The notes under the pieces are model-generated. The model was not told the DNA's origin. It did no database searches and saw nothing but the letters and a program-made list of their open reading frames with translations. A program made the position numbers and the translations under genes. 64,000 nucleotides of DNA from Porpolomopsis calyptriformis (taxonomy: Eukaryota > Basidiomycota > Agaricomycetes > Agaricales > Hygrophoraceae). Below, in pieces: positions 11,208-22,640 of the stretch; within the stretch, counting starts at the first letter, position 1; each line of letters starts with the position of its first letter. The stretch spans positions 248,001-312,000 of the forward strand of contig OX621168.1 of assembly GCA_951640195.1 (NCBI GenBank), given 5' to 3'.

Positions 11208-12949
11208 TCAACCATGACTCCCGTCTTGGGGAGCATTGACCATATCAGCCTCACCCGGTCGGTTGACCGTTTTTGACCGTCGTTCCTGAGCAAACTGCCT
11301 TGGGAGCAAGGACAAACCGGCGATATACAAGACAGGTAGGGACTTGGAATATGTCCATGAGAAGAAATATTATAATGGTAAAATCGTGAGTAGCTCACCA
11401 CAACCCATATATACCACAGAATATTTACCACATTAGGTACGGCACCCCGGCCTATTTGGTGGGGCCATTCGTGTGAGTATCCGGATCGCACCTGGTACAG
11501 CGCTAAGGATATAATAAGCAGCCCGAATATGGCGTGCAGATAATTTTGTGGTGGGCGACTCGTCCGGGCTTTGGGTTTGACCCAGTGAATGAAAGCACCC
11601 AAGGAACATTGGGCGAAGTACAGTGTGAAAATAGCGACGCCCCATCTCTTCCCATTTTGTTATTAGATCTTCAGTGGTGTAGTATGGAAACTCGCGACGA
11701 TACCTTGTGAACGTCATTGAGGTGAGGAGAGCCCGCCTCGACGACGCCTCGGATTGCGCAGGCAACGCCTGCAACAATTATAGGACCAGCTGGGAAAAGT
11801 CCCTCAGCTAAGAAATTCCGATGCGACTGGCATAGATATGTATACTTATGGCAAACTGCACGATCCAATGGACTCGGAACCACCGCGGAGTGAAAGTGCG
11901 AAGGTAACGGGCCTGCAATGCACCGATGGGAAGGAAGACGAGAAAGCCGAGACCACACAGGGTGGCGTGAGCCACAATCAATTTTTGATAGGGTGAGAAC
12001 GGGACGTAATTTGAATGTCGGGACGAAGATGAAGAGCCAGACTCGGCGGGAGACGTTTCATCTCCTGTATCCGAACCCAAAGGCTTCGTCAAGTCGAGTA
12101 CGAGTGTTCCGGATACCACATGTTGTTGGAGGATTGCGTCCACCGCGGAGGAGCTAGGTGGCAGGGAGCCAAAGGCCCAGATGACATTTTGGATGGTATC
12201 CGAGTTAGCCTAAGATAATTTCCAGTGGCACGCACAATTTTATTTTCGGCCATCAGTCTACGTACAGGTATAGTATAAGCAAGCTTGGGTTTCGTGTCAC
12301 TTATCTGCCAAAGATCTATTCTCAGAGTGGCGGGATACATCTGAGCGGGGTGTGACTTACAGAACTCAGTGAGTTAGATACAGCCGCGACCCTAGGTGGA
12401 GCGCCGACCACGGTAGGCATTACTTCGGCAGAGGTTTCGCGTTGTGAAAGTGTGATGGTTCCGTCAGAATTAGGCCACATGATGACCATAGGGCTATGAG
12501 CCATGGTATCACCGAAACCCCTACAGATTAAGTATTGTAAACACAACAACAAAAAATGGCAAGAAATAACATCGTACATCCCCATCCAACCAAGGCTATA
12601 CGTTCCGGTGCTTTGTATGATATCTGAGCGTAATCAAATCGGACCCGTCAAGAATAATGAAGTGATGGAACCGATAAGAATTGACATTCTGCGGTGGAAC
12701 CGTTGACGATCACACCAATGCACAGTGCCTGTGGAGATATTGGAAGTTCGCGGATTACGAAGGAAGACCTATGTACTTACGACGGTGCATTGCGAATCCC
12801 CGGTCGCGTCCAAGGTGTCCCGTCGCTGACAGAATCGGTCAAGCTGCCATCGCTCAGAAAGAGGCTTTGGAAGAACACACGTTCGGAACATTTTGAGCCG
12901 CCAGGACTCGCAAAAAGAAAGAAAACAGCAAAAGCAGGATATGAACCAT
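11208..12949 (-). CDS. DOMON-cytochrome b561 membrane protein, tandem copy 2
   Basis: This is the tandem paralogue of the gene at 8.2-9.9 kb, same strand and exon plan. It starts with a signal peptide (MVHILLLLFSFFLRVLAA). A short 37-base intron is needed to reach the GDSQCTV exon. The DOMON part (VNGSTAEYIIQSTG, MVIMWPNSDGTITLSQRE) and the b561 bundle (YQKLIVAHATLCGLGFL, FRVHWIVQF, PHLNDVHK, NYLHAIFG) keep all four histidines. The C-terminal tail differs from copy 1 (ends NAPQDGSHG at 11208). The N-terminal 40-50 residues before the DOMON core have diverged strongly while the core is near-identical. The likely role is transmembrane electron transfer at the plasma membrane; donor and acceptor are unknown. 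Confidence 0.87.
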
Positions 12950-13171
12950 GGCGGTAATGCTCAGTCAGCCATCTACTGGTCGGGTAAATTCCGCCACATT
13001 TGATTTGCCACACTCATCCTCGTTGCAGCGAGGCTGTGCGAATCATAATCGCCATTCATTCTATTACGACTTTCTCAGTAGTGGGGGGAAGATACGATAC
13101 GATTCTATGCCTGTTTTCTATCTTAAGGTGTTTGCCAGACAAAATGATGATGGCACTGTACAGGAACGGCT

Positions 13172-15536
13172 TCAACGATGTGCTCTCCCCTTTTTTTTCT
13201 TTCTTCGTGCTCTGTCGTTATCCTCGGATGCAAGCTCCTTCATTCTGTCAAGAAGTGAGGACATCGGCGGTGGACTCGCTCTGATATGGCGTTGAGCCTT
13301 CGCGGCACCAAGGATGCTAATTCCACCTGCTGAACTCTCTTCGTCTTCCGGAGTTGTTCCTTGCGAGACCCTTTGTTCATGCAGCGGCTTGCTAGTTGTC
13401 TGAATGCGGGGGCCAGTAGACACACGTCCCATTCGGCTGAGAAGTGAAGGCCCAATAGCTGTGCTTCCGTCACTTTGTTTCACTTTTTTCGGCGGCCGTG
13501 ACGCATTTTCGGTGGTCATTGAACGTTTGATTGATGCCGGAGTAGTAGGCCTTGACTGCACCCCAATAATAGTATCTGTAGGCTCAACCTCCATATTGTC
13601 GCGTGTGAGCCGATATGTATCAAGAGTTGCGCCTTGTGGCGGTGGACTGGTACCAGAAGGTTGTTTAGGGAGTGACGAGCGAGAATAGTTATTTGTTGAT
13701 CTCTTGGTGTCCCCAATAATGGCATGGTTGCTGAGAGGATCTGGTGAGATGTTAGTAGCTTGAGCAGGCGGTGGTTGTGAGCCAGGCTTGATATTGGATC
13801 CTACTAGCGACTGCTCAAACATAGAAGAGAGGATGGTTGGCAACAAACGAGAGCGAAGAGCGGTCCATTGCGAACCCTGATGTGGTTTTGGACATCCCGA
13901 AACTCCGCCTTTTCACTCTGGCTCTCCGGTAAAACACTGATTTTGCAAAGGATATTTGACAGGGGTGTTGGGACGGTCCAGCTTGACTCTCTTTGACGCT
14001 GGAAAAATAACTTGTTCAAATTTCGTACGATCGAGAATCCTTCTACTTACTTGCAAACATGCCCGCAACAAGACTCCGCAAGCTTTCCAGGATTTCATAT
14101 CTGCCGTCTTTGAGTCTAGAAGCCGCTAGCATTGAGATTTGTATTAGGCATGGATAAGACGACCAAGGGTGGGTGTAGCTTGCCTCTAACAAGATGGGAC
14201 AAGCGTCGACAACTTGTCTCTGCAGAGGTTGAAGCATGGCGTCTGGGTGTTTTCTGTTGTCGTCACTGCATGCAGTAAGAATTTTGGCTGCGTCAGAGAT
14301 GACCGATACTGCGTCGTCTGGGGCGAGCTTTGCCAATGTCATCTTTCCTATCAAGGAGGTGCAGTAAAATTGCAACAGTTTGACCGGTGAGGAGATCCCC
14401 TCATGGAGAACAATAAATATTGCAAGGTCGAGATGGAATCGGGCAGCCTCAAAGGATTCGTGGCCGCCTGGTCGAAAGTCAGTCCGGAAAGAAGCACTCG
14501 CCTTGGCGAGTAGCAGTTGAAGTAAGTCATTTCCTCGAACGGAATGAGGGTCCTTGAACGTTGGCAATGCCGCGAGAAGATCCTGGACAATAACTTTGAG
14601 ATCTTGATTGTTCAATTTTGGAAGAACCTATAAGTAATAATAAGTTTAACGGAGAGGGTCCCAAATATTATTGAGAATCCCAACCGCCCATAGTGCATTC
14701 ACCAAAATTTCCTCGGCGTCTTTATCCGATTCGTTTGCGTGTTGTTCGATGATGCCTAGTTTGGCTTCTGTTGTGATGAAAGATAATACGAGGGACCGCA
14801 GCCTCTCTCGAATCCACAGCTCTTCTTCGTCGACCGGATCCTCTGAAGGCACGATTTGATCACAGAGAACTCCCAAAGTAACGCAGCAATCCATATCAAG
14901 GTGTTCGATCAGGGCTTTTTTGACCATGACAACTTCGTCTGGTTCATCTATGTAAGGTCACGTCAAATGAGTCAACGTTCTTGACTTTGGATTGTTTTGG
15001 TCGATTGCCAGGGGAATAGACACAGTCCGATACGCCCAACCAACGTGGCATGGTTCAATGAATTTGTTTTGAACAAAACTCACCACTCTGAAGTAGCTGT
15101 ACTAAGACGTCCGCGTTCCTCTTCACCCAATTGGGCCGATCCTTGGATACTTGGGTGACTGCGGAGTAGCCTGCCATCCGCACCTACAACTAAATCAGAA
15201 GCGAACAGATCGACGGGATTTCAGGCTATATAACCTCTGGATCTTGGTCTTCGCAAAGGTCATAAATTGCATTCACGGCTGCTTCTTCAAGGTCGGGAAA
15301 GTTTTTGAAAAAATGCCTGATGTCTCCCGCTGCAAGAATTTTCAGCGCTGGGTAGCGTGAGTGGGTTAGATCAATCAGTCGTCTCAATGTATCTCGTCGC
15401 TGTTTGCAAGAAGTGAGATGACGAACGGATCCAAGTTCATCGAACATACTAGAATCCCCGTTCTATCGGGATTTCCTTTGGCACGCCGAACGACATCCTT
15501 GATTTCCCGTTGCTGCTCATCCAGTCTTGCCTCCAT
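13172..15536 (-). CDS. Apoptosis inhibitor 5 (API5)-like HEAT-repeat protein
   Basis: The start at 15536 gives MEARLDEQQREIKDVVRRAK. After a first intron the frame continues with IRHFFKNFPDLEEAAVNA and YDLCEDQDPEVI, which match the API5 family's helical repeats, including the FPDL..A.NA..DLCED pattern. The middle exons (14927-14646 and 14615-14043) are further alpha-helical repeats typical of API5. The last exon (13846-13172) is disordered, rich in Ser/Pro/Thr, with a basic KRSMTTENASRPPKKVKQ block and a Lys/Arg-rich end that may act as nuclear localisation signals. In animals API5 is a nuclear protein that binds RNA and partners to block apoptosis and support mRNA export. Its fungal role is little known. 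The family call rests on the N-terminal third. Confidence 0.8.
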
Positions 15537-15727
15537 CAAACCGGAGCGAATAGGTTGAGGCGGCTACGAAGCCAGGTACACGGGAAAACAGAGTAAGGTT
15601 TAGTTGGCCAACACGTGCCAACCAAAGGCTGATCAAGTCGCGATCAGGAAGAGTGTTGGACGTCCAACGCTATTCGTATGTGCCTGAACAATATTCATTC
15701 CGTTCTCATTCAGCTCCCTTGGCGAAG

Positions 15728-17389
15728 TCATACATAATCAAGTATTTCAACACGCCAGGTAGCATATTTACAAATGCACAGCCGTCCTCTTAGACCATCC
15801 CACTCCACTGCCGTCGTCAAATCCCAAGAAGGTGGGAAATCTCTTTCTATAACGGATCTTCTCTCTTCAGTGCCATTGACAACAGTAAATGCCAGTGACG
15901 TGGAGCCAGCAATGGCAAGTATGTGGGCTGCATCTGGCTGCAGTCTGTCAGAGAAGAGGTTGACATAACCTCTGACTCTTGATCCTATCGGTGTCCAAGA
16001 TGCGGTGATCGAGCCCACAGAGGAAAAGGAAGACTGCAATCTAAGGTCGAGAAATGCAAATTCACGTGAAGGCATTAAATAGTCCGTAGTTGGGGTAGCC
16101 TCCAAGTTGCCCGAGGCAAAAAATGATATGGCAGGTGGACTTTGGTAATTGGATGTGTGACCGCGATCACCATCATTGCTCTGGAGAGAAGCCACATTGC
16201 GTGAAGGGAGGTATATGGCATTCGCAATCTCAAATGGGAGGGAACCAATATGAGACGGATTGAGAATAAAGTTGGGTGCTGTTAAAGAGCCACCGGGTTG
16301 GGCTGTGGGATTGGGCAGGGGAAATGCCTCAATAGTACATTGGCCATGGGAATTGTCATTATAGGAATCGCTTATGGCTAGCAAGTGGGTGTCGGTAAGG
16401 CACCTTTTGTGTCGAATATAGTTTGTATCCAGTAGCTTCAAGTGGTAGCACTGAAAAAATATGGCGTGGCAAGGATGAGCATATGTTCAATATTGCACAA
16501 TTATCACTCACAGCAGGATCCCATGGCGATAAGTTATACATTTGTTGAGTGGGAATGTGGAGGACTAAACAGTCACAATCGGCCTCAATGAGAAGGAAGT
16601 CGTCTCTAATGCATAGTTTGGAAATGTCTGGAAAACTCGGGGCTATCTCTATTCGCGTTCTCAAATTGAACTGAGCGGTGGCTTCCGAAATGTTCAAATC
16701 CAGGAGGATCCTTGGGCAAGGAGAGGTTCTGACTTTTAGCATGTGGCATACTTCAGATCGTGGAACTCACAATCTAAATGGTGGACAGAGCACAGTTGGG
16801 ACAACGGCACACAACAACCGAGTATGCCACCCATGCATACTCGTACCTGTGTCGACGGCGGCGCAATCAAATCGAGAGGTACCGATATCATGGGATGCAA
16901 TCGGTCGTGTCAAGTTTTCACCAGTCGAGTCGAGATCGAAGCATCTCAAGCTGGAGGGATGAGCTAGTAGTAGATATCTACCCATGACAAGTCTCATCAT
17001 CTGCAGACTCATTGTTCCATAGGTAGTGTAAAGGACCCGCTGCAACACAGGACGTGGAGACTGGGAGGTCCAATTTGCATTCAGTAAGATGCTCGTTTTG
17101 AGGTGCTGCTCAAGATCTGCAGCAGTCTGAGACGGAAGTGGACCTGGAGGCCGAGGGAGCGTACACTGCCTGTACGCATTAACCCAGACCGGCCTTTCGT
17201 GGGTAAGGTGGTAAAACTTGCGCGATACCTGTCAGAATCAGTTGGTACCAATGGGTACTTGTGAGTTGGGAATTGGTCCCTTACCTGCCGCAGGCGGTGG
17301 ATGTCTGGGACCGGCAGATGGAAAAGGATTTCATACAGCAAATCGTAAGGAAAGGCATCGAATCTGGCGTTTTGCGCCTGAGTGGCCAT
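15728..17389 (-). CDS. F-box-like protein, family copy C
   Basis: It starts at 17389 (MATQAQNARFDAFPYDLL) with the F-box-like motif PYDLLYEILFHLPVPDIHR. An intron follows immediately after LRQ, as in the other copies. The second exon carries RPVWVNAYRQCTLPRP, ILLNANWTS, MGRYLLLAHPSSLRCFDLDS and RPIASHD. A third exon has ATAQFNLRTRIEIAPSFP and HIPTQQMYNLSPWD. The last exon runs from TDTHLLAIS through FPLPNPTAQPGG to EILDYV, with the stop at 15728. The frame can be kept through all exons, so the copy looks intact. It is closest to copy A in the second exon and lies 140 bases downstream of copy D's stop, head to tail. The C-terminal half probably selects a substrate, by analogy with SCF adaptors; this is inference. 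Confidence 0.8.
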
Positions 17390-17529
17390 CGCTGCAGACA
17401 AAAGGGTCAGAGTCTACAGCTCGTTCATCCGAATATCAAACGAGACCGCAAACTGAGGGAATATCTTGTTCACCCATTCGTCGACTTAGCACTCAAAGGG
17501 TGGAATCAACTCAGTGTCTCGTTGCAAAC

Positions 17530-19159
17530 CTAGACGTAATCAAGAACTTCAATCCGTAGCGGCTTGGGTTTGAATAAACACAGCCGTCCTCTTAGACCAT
17601 CCCATCCTACTGGTGTCAGGTTCCACGATAAAACAGGAAGTTCCCTGTGAATAATAGATCTGTCGCCTCCGATGCCGCCGACAACGCTGAACGCAAATGA
17701 GCAGAAGGTGGAAACGGAAACGACGTGAGCGGCGCCTGATTGTGTTCTGCCCGAGACGGGATCGAGGTGTGCATCAATTTCTGTTACTCGTGTCCAAGAC
17801 ACGGCGATTGAGCCAACAGAGGGCGGAGAGGATTCTAATAATATAAGGTCGAGAAAACCCACTTCGTGGGTAAGCTGGAAATTATCTAAATCATGGAAGG
17901 CCAGCAAGGTTATGGTGGTGTGGTGAGGTTGAAGGTCGTGGGTGGCTGGGAGATGAACCACGTCGCCTGAAGGGAGGAATATGGGTATGGGCCTCATCAA
18001 CCTAAATGGGATCACACCGATATGGGATCGGTTGAGGACAGAGGCTACCAGGGAGCTACCCGGTTGGACTGCTGTTGTATCCGGCAAGGGAAATACTTCC
18101 ATCACATAGTGGTCGTCGTCGGTATCACTCATGGCAAGCAAGTGGGTATCCGTGAGAATGCATGCGCGGCGAATGAAGACTGCTTCTATTGGCTTTCGAG
18201 TTCGAGAATGGAAAGAATATGGAATGTCAGGACGAGAATGCTTTTGGTACAGTATAAAATATCACTTACTCCGTCATCCCATGATGATAAATTGTAAATT
18301 TGATGGGTGGGGATATGGAAGACTATGAGGTCACTGTACAGCTGGATGACAAGGAAGTCCCCTCCGATAATTACATCATAAAAGTAACGATAGCTTGGGG
18401 GCACATCTATTTGCGTCCTCAAGTCGAACTGGGCAGTAGTGTTCGATATGTCCAAATTTAGGAGTGTCCTTTATGACAGAAAGTTATGCTATGTGAGTAT
18501 ACCTGGAGGGTATTAGGTGGGTCACAAAACTCACACTTTAGCGGATGGATCGAAATGCCTTGGAGTGATAGCACACAACAAACGAGTATGACATTCACGC
18601 GCACTCGTATCCGTGTCAACGACAGCGCAATCGAATGTAGATTTATCGATATAATAGGACGCAATTGGTCTTGTGAAGTTTTCATTGGTCGTGTCGAGAT
18701 CAAAGCATCTCAGCTCTCCCAAACTGCTGACCAGTAGGTACCTGCCAATGACGAGCTTGACCTTCTCTGGTATCCCTGGTAGCGTTTCTGGGCTTCCCGG
18801 AAGGATGCGAGATAACACAGGACGTGGGACTGGTGAAGTCCAATTTGCGTTCAAGAGAATACTCGTTTTGAGGTTGCGCTCGAGTTCTGCAGCAGACTGG
18901 GATGGAAATGGACCTGGAGGGCGAAGAAGTGTACACTGTCTGTATGCATTAACCCAGACAGGTCGTTCATGGGTAAGGTGGTAAAATTCACGCGATACCT
19001 GGCAACAGCGAGTGAACGGAAAGTGGATTCGAAAATTTGGTTCCTTACCTGCCGCAAACGGTGGATGTCCGGGATTGATGAGTAGAACAGAATTTCGTAC
19101 AACAGCTCGTATGGCAATGAGTCGAGTTTTGCCCTTCGCACTTGAGTATGAGTGGCCAT
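17530..19159 (-). CDS. F-box-like protein, family copy D
   Basis: It starts at 19159 (MATHTQVRRAKLDSLPYELL). The exon plan is that of copy C: F-box exon ending LRQ, intron, then RPVWVNAYRQCTLLRP, ILLNANWTS, MGRYLLVSSLGELRCFDLD and RPIASYY. A middle exon has TTAQFDLRTQIDVPPS and a last exon ends EVLDYV at 17530. The frame stays open in every exon, so it appears functional. The last exon is more diverged from A and C than the second exon is, as expected if the C-terminal half is the variable target-binding part. Head-to-tail spacing with copy C suggests tandem duplication. Confidence 0.8.
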
Positions 19160-19194
19160 GAGAGAGTACCGTAGTCAGCACGTGACAGGCCAAA

Positions 19195-19847
19195 TGTGAT
19201 CATTGACTCCTAGGACAGCGAATACCATAGATTCCACTCAGGTGTTCGGGTTACACCTTAGGGATAGCGTGTATGAAATACGGATCGAAAGGAATGAGCC
19301 GCTTCCAGACTATCGTGCTCTGAGCGGCTCTTATCATCACATTTCTCCTCCAGAGAGGACTGATGAATGTCAGGGGGCTAACGATGCTCGGGGGGATCGA
19401 GAAGTTACCGGCATATGGTGAGAACATACTCTCCGAGGGAGACAACGGCTTATATATTTTTTGAATTTTTTCTCTAGCATGTTGGTTTTACAGAAAGGGT
19501 CATTCTGCAGAAGGATAGAAACACACCTCAGAGGGGTTCGATACCAAGAGCCATCTCTTTTGAATTCGTCCTGGCATCTTCCTCGTCTTTCCCCGTGTTT
19601 GACACACCGATATTCCCTGCCACTTTCAGATGCCCTTGGCTGTAAATGTGTTAATTGTAGTTATGGGAACACGCAAAACATTGTTGTTTTCATCACCAGG
19701 TATAATCGGTCGAAAGTAACATTTCACATTTTAAGCGTTGAAACGATTCAAAGAGAAAACTATAAGAAATTTTAGAACAGCAGTGGTACGCAATGGCAGC
19801 TTAAAAGACGGAGGATGATGAGCCCACAAGCCGATGAAAGAGCACAG
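19195..19847. other. Spacer without recognisable gene
   Basis: Only short unrelated open frames are present here. The stretch holds the 5' flank of F-box copy D on the left and the 3' flank of the WD40 gene on the right. I see no repeat or RNA gene. Confidence 0.5.
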
Positions 19848-21200
19848 CTACAGGTTACGAAAATAAATGTCCACGTATGCAAAATCAAGCATAATGAGAC
19901 GACCATCTGTTGTACCGAAAACTACACGTTCTCCCTTCATAGCCAGCGTCCAAGGTCTAAAAGAGACCGGAATCCAACAAATCCGTCGATTCCGAGTAAT
20001 TGAGTGGACCCAGCCGTCTGGCGCGATATAACCAAACACTGGACCAGTTGGGTTTGAGCCATCGGTACACGAGTTCTGGCACAAACGATAAGTTCGCGCG
20101 ACCGATTCAACAGAGCTGAAATATCCTGCGAGAGTCTCCAGATGTACACCGCTGACCGCGTCCCACAACCGAATGGTATTGTCGCGTGATCCAGACACAA
20201 TATATACGCCGTCAGGAGAGAATGCAACGCAAAGTACCGAGCTGGAATCGAGGGTGTTCAAAAGTCCACCGCTAATCGCGTCCCACAGCCGAACAGTCTT
20301 GTCGTCGGATCCAGATACGATTCGCACGCCATCAGGGGAGAATGCGACCGACCGTACCCAGTCGGAATGTCCCTTTAAGGTATTGAGATGTGCGCCGCTG
20401 AGTGCGTCCCACAGTTGAATGGTATGGTCGCCGGATCCAGAACTAATATACTTGCTATCGGGGGAGAATGCGACAGATTGTATCGAGTTGGTGTGTCCTT
20501 TGAGGGTGTTCAGATGTGCGCCGCTGATTGCGTCCCACAGCCTAATGGTTTTGTCGTCAGATCCAGTCACGAGAAGCGTACCATCTGGGGAGAATGCAAC
20601 CGATCGTACGGCGTTGGAATGTCCCTTGAGGGTGTTCAGATGTGCACCACTGACTGCGTCCCACAGCCGTATAGTATTGTCGTGAGATCCAGACACAATA
20701 CGCGTGCCATCTGGGGAGAATGACACCGATTGAACCGAGTCGGAATGTCCCTGGACGGTATGCAGACGTGGATTGCCGACTACGTCCCACAGCTGAATAG
20801 TGTTGTCATAAGATCCAGACACAATACGCGTGCCATCCGCAGAGAATGCGACGCAAAGTACCCAGGCGGAATGTCCCTTGAAGGTATTCAAAAGTGCACC
20901 GCTGAATGCGTCCCACAGCCGAATAGTTTTGTCATAAGATCCAGACGCAATACGCGTGCCATCTGCAGAAAATACGACCGATTGTACAGGGCTGGAATGT
21001 CCTTCGAGGGTGTTCAGATGTTCACCGCTGACTGCATCCCACAGCCGGATAGTATTGTCATAAGATCCGGACACAATACGCGTGCCATCTGCAGAGAATG
21101 CGACTGATTTTACATCGCTGGAATGTCCCTCGAGCGTGTTCAGATGTGCACCGCTGACCGCGTCCCACAGCCGAATAGTATTGTCGTGAGATCCAGACGC
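19848..21200 (-). CDS. WD40-repeat protein, probably C-terminal part of a NACHT/STAND-type protein; N-terminus lost in assembly gap
   Basis: The frame is open from the gap edge at 21200 leftward to a stop at 19848, about 450 residues. Nine WD repeats are visible, each with the core GHSxxVxSVAFSPDGxRIVSG and ending TIRLWDAxSG. Most are 42 residues long; one is 40. The last 90 residues leave the repeat and carry PDGWVHSITRNRRICWIP and a GRLIMLDF end, resembling the tail of agaricomycete NACHT-WD40 proteins. Such proteins act in signalling and, in some fungi (HET-E type), in non-self recognition. The N-terminal effector and NTPase domains would lie in or beyond the gap and are not seen, so the NACHT assignment is inference. 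Neighbouring repeats are very similar at the DNA level, implying recent amplification. Confidence 0.85.
   Translation of the reverse strand, partial: ASGSHDNTIRLWDAVSGAHLNTLEGHSSDVKSVAFSADGTRIVSGSYDNTIRLWDAVSGEHLNTLEGHSSPVQSVVFSADGTRIASGSYDKTIRLWDAFSGALLNTFKGHSAWVLCVAFSADGTRIVSGSYDNTIQLWDVVGNPRLHTVQGHSDSVQSVSFSPDGTRIVSGSHDNTIRLWDAVSGAHLNTLKGHSNAVRSVAFSPDGTLLVTGSDDKTIRLWDAISGAHLNTLKGHTNSIQSVAFSPDSKYISSGSGDHTIQLWDALSGAHLNTLKGHSDWVRSVAFSPDGVRIVSGSDDKTVRLWDAISGGLLNTLDSSSVLCVAFSPDGVYIVSGSRDNTIRLWDAVSGVHLETLAGYFSSVESVARTYRLCQNSCTDGSNPTGPVFGYIAPDGWVHSITRNRRICWIPVSFRPWTLAMKGERVVFGTTDGRLIMLDFAYVDIYFRNL
20188..21200 (-). repeat. Tandem WD40-coding repeat, 126-base unit
   Basis: The marker GATCC(A/G)G or a close variant recurs at 20188, 20308, 20434, 20560, 20686, 20812, 20938, 21064 and 21190. 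All steps are exactly 126 bases except the first, 120. The array is cut by the N gap and so is longer than shown. Confidence 0.95.
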
Positions 21201-21400
21201 NNNNNNNNNNNNNNNNNNNNNNNNNNNNNNNNNNNNNNNNNNNNNNNNNNNNNNNNNNNNNNNNNNNNNNNNNNNNNNNNNNNNNNNNNNNNNNNNNNNN
21301 NNNNNNNNNNNNNNNNNNNNNNNNNNNNNNNNNNNNNNNNNNNNNNNNNNNNNNNNNNNNNNNNNNNNNNNNNNNNNNNNNNNNNNNNNNNNNNNNNNNN
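21201..21400. other. Assembly gap (200 N)
   Basis: Exactly 200 undetermined bases. The round size suggests a placeholder rather than a measured gap. It interrupts the WD40 repeat array, where short reads would not assemble. Confidence 0.98.
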
Positions 21401-22640
21401 ATGGCAGACATGACTGAACTTTTTCATAGAATTATTGAGCCTCCTGGAAGAGTATTTCGAACAGAGTGGTGTTCCCTACCAGGTTCAGGTTGATCGTCGA
21501 ACAATTCGGGCTCTCCAAGAATTAACCGCCGCCGTCGTCCAGCATTCAGATAAAGTCTATTCTCCAAAGGCGCGAGGAATGTACAGTGTGTGTTGAGTTT
21601 CTAGGTGGTCCGCAAATCTCCGGTACCAACGCCGTTGATGATAGAGATCGAACCGCCGGATGTTAACAGAGAAAATATAGTTCAAAACTCCAAAGCCGAG
21701 CGGAGACGTTTTTTTAAAGAAAGACGCCGAAAAGCTTGGATATTCTGGTAGCAGGAACAAGCCAAAGGAACCAAAGATCGAAGTGGCAATGTCAGTAGCC
21801 ATCCCTGCATTGAACCTGAAGGGAAATCAACGTCAGGATGAGTCGGAGGTGGTAACAATGTAGGGAACATTCACGACATTGGTCTGCAAATAATGACTGA
21901 CTGAGAAACGCACTTTCGGCCCCAACAGTGGGCGATATAATGATAGGGAAAAAAAATCAAATAAGTAACGACAAAAAAAGAATAACGGCGTACCGAGACC
22001 ATAGGCACTCTCCTCGAGTGACATATAGGGGAGAGGGGGGGGAAATGTAAATACCCCGTAACCGATCCTGCCTCGACGGCGCGTTTTCGCATGATGGTCA
22101 CCAAGCCTCAAACGGATAGTCCTAACGCCCATCGACCCCCCCCCCCTCCCCCACTACACCTTAATCTTACCGACACTGAATTGCGAACGAGGCGGAGTCC
22201 GGATATACTCGTTGGGCGAGATCGAATTCCGGGAGGGCGAAATTGAAAACGGCTTATAATGACCGCCTTGAGAAACGGAAGAAGGCTATGCGCGACGACA
22301 AAAACAATGACGGATTTGGTTGTACGTTTGCGAAAGAGATTTCTTAATTCTTTCTTTCTTCTTGATAATGCAGAAATCGATGCCCCGGCCAGATACGGAT
22401 CGTCAGGCGAACGGGGTCTATCAAAGATGATCGAAATCAGGTTGTGGTTTTTTTTTTTTTTTTCGCGCCCTTGAAGGATCCCAGGATCTCAACGCCAGCC
22501 GATCTCTCGTGTCCGAGGCTGTATAGGAAGCCTTCCACGGCATCGATAACCGACACCACTTCACGACCAAAGGTGAATATAATAAACCTGCGAATTTGGG
22601 TCCATCAGCCACCAACAAACGCGGTTGTAGAAACCCGCTA
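21401..22640 (-). pseudogene. Decayed second copy of the FUSC/DUF2421 membrane protein
   Basis: Pieces match the gene at 1-4129 in the same order and strand but in changing frames. Bases 21420-21560 correspond to its exon at 470-670; the antisense frames align as IELLSLLEEYF here and IEFLSLVEASL there. The 22020-21930 piece (YLFDFFSLSLYRPLLGPKV) matches YLFALLVLSFSLLYPQLLAPQV at about 1280. The DNA at about 22259 (atgaccgccttgagaaa) matches atgaccgcctcgagaaa at 1554. The 22600-22480 piece (LLYSPLVVKWCRLSMPWK) matches VLYSPCRNLLAKSYRLWMLW of the loop. Stops and frameshifts break it throughout, and one homologous stretch now contains a long T run (22448-22464). The 5' part is not recognisable. 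Confidence 0.75.

Noticed and set aside
6790..15536. Run of four same-strand genes as a metabolic gene cluster
   Set aside because: Homocysteine methyltransferase, two DOMON-b561 genes and API5 share no pathway; no backbone biosynthetic enzyme is present.
20173..21107. Long repetitive open frames on the + strand across the WD40 array
   Set aside because: They are shadows of the 126-base repeat; the WD40 consensus is read on the - strand.
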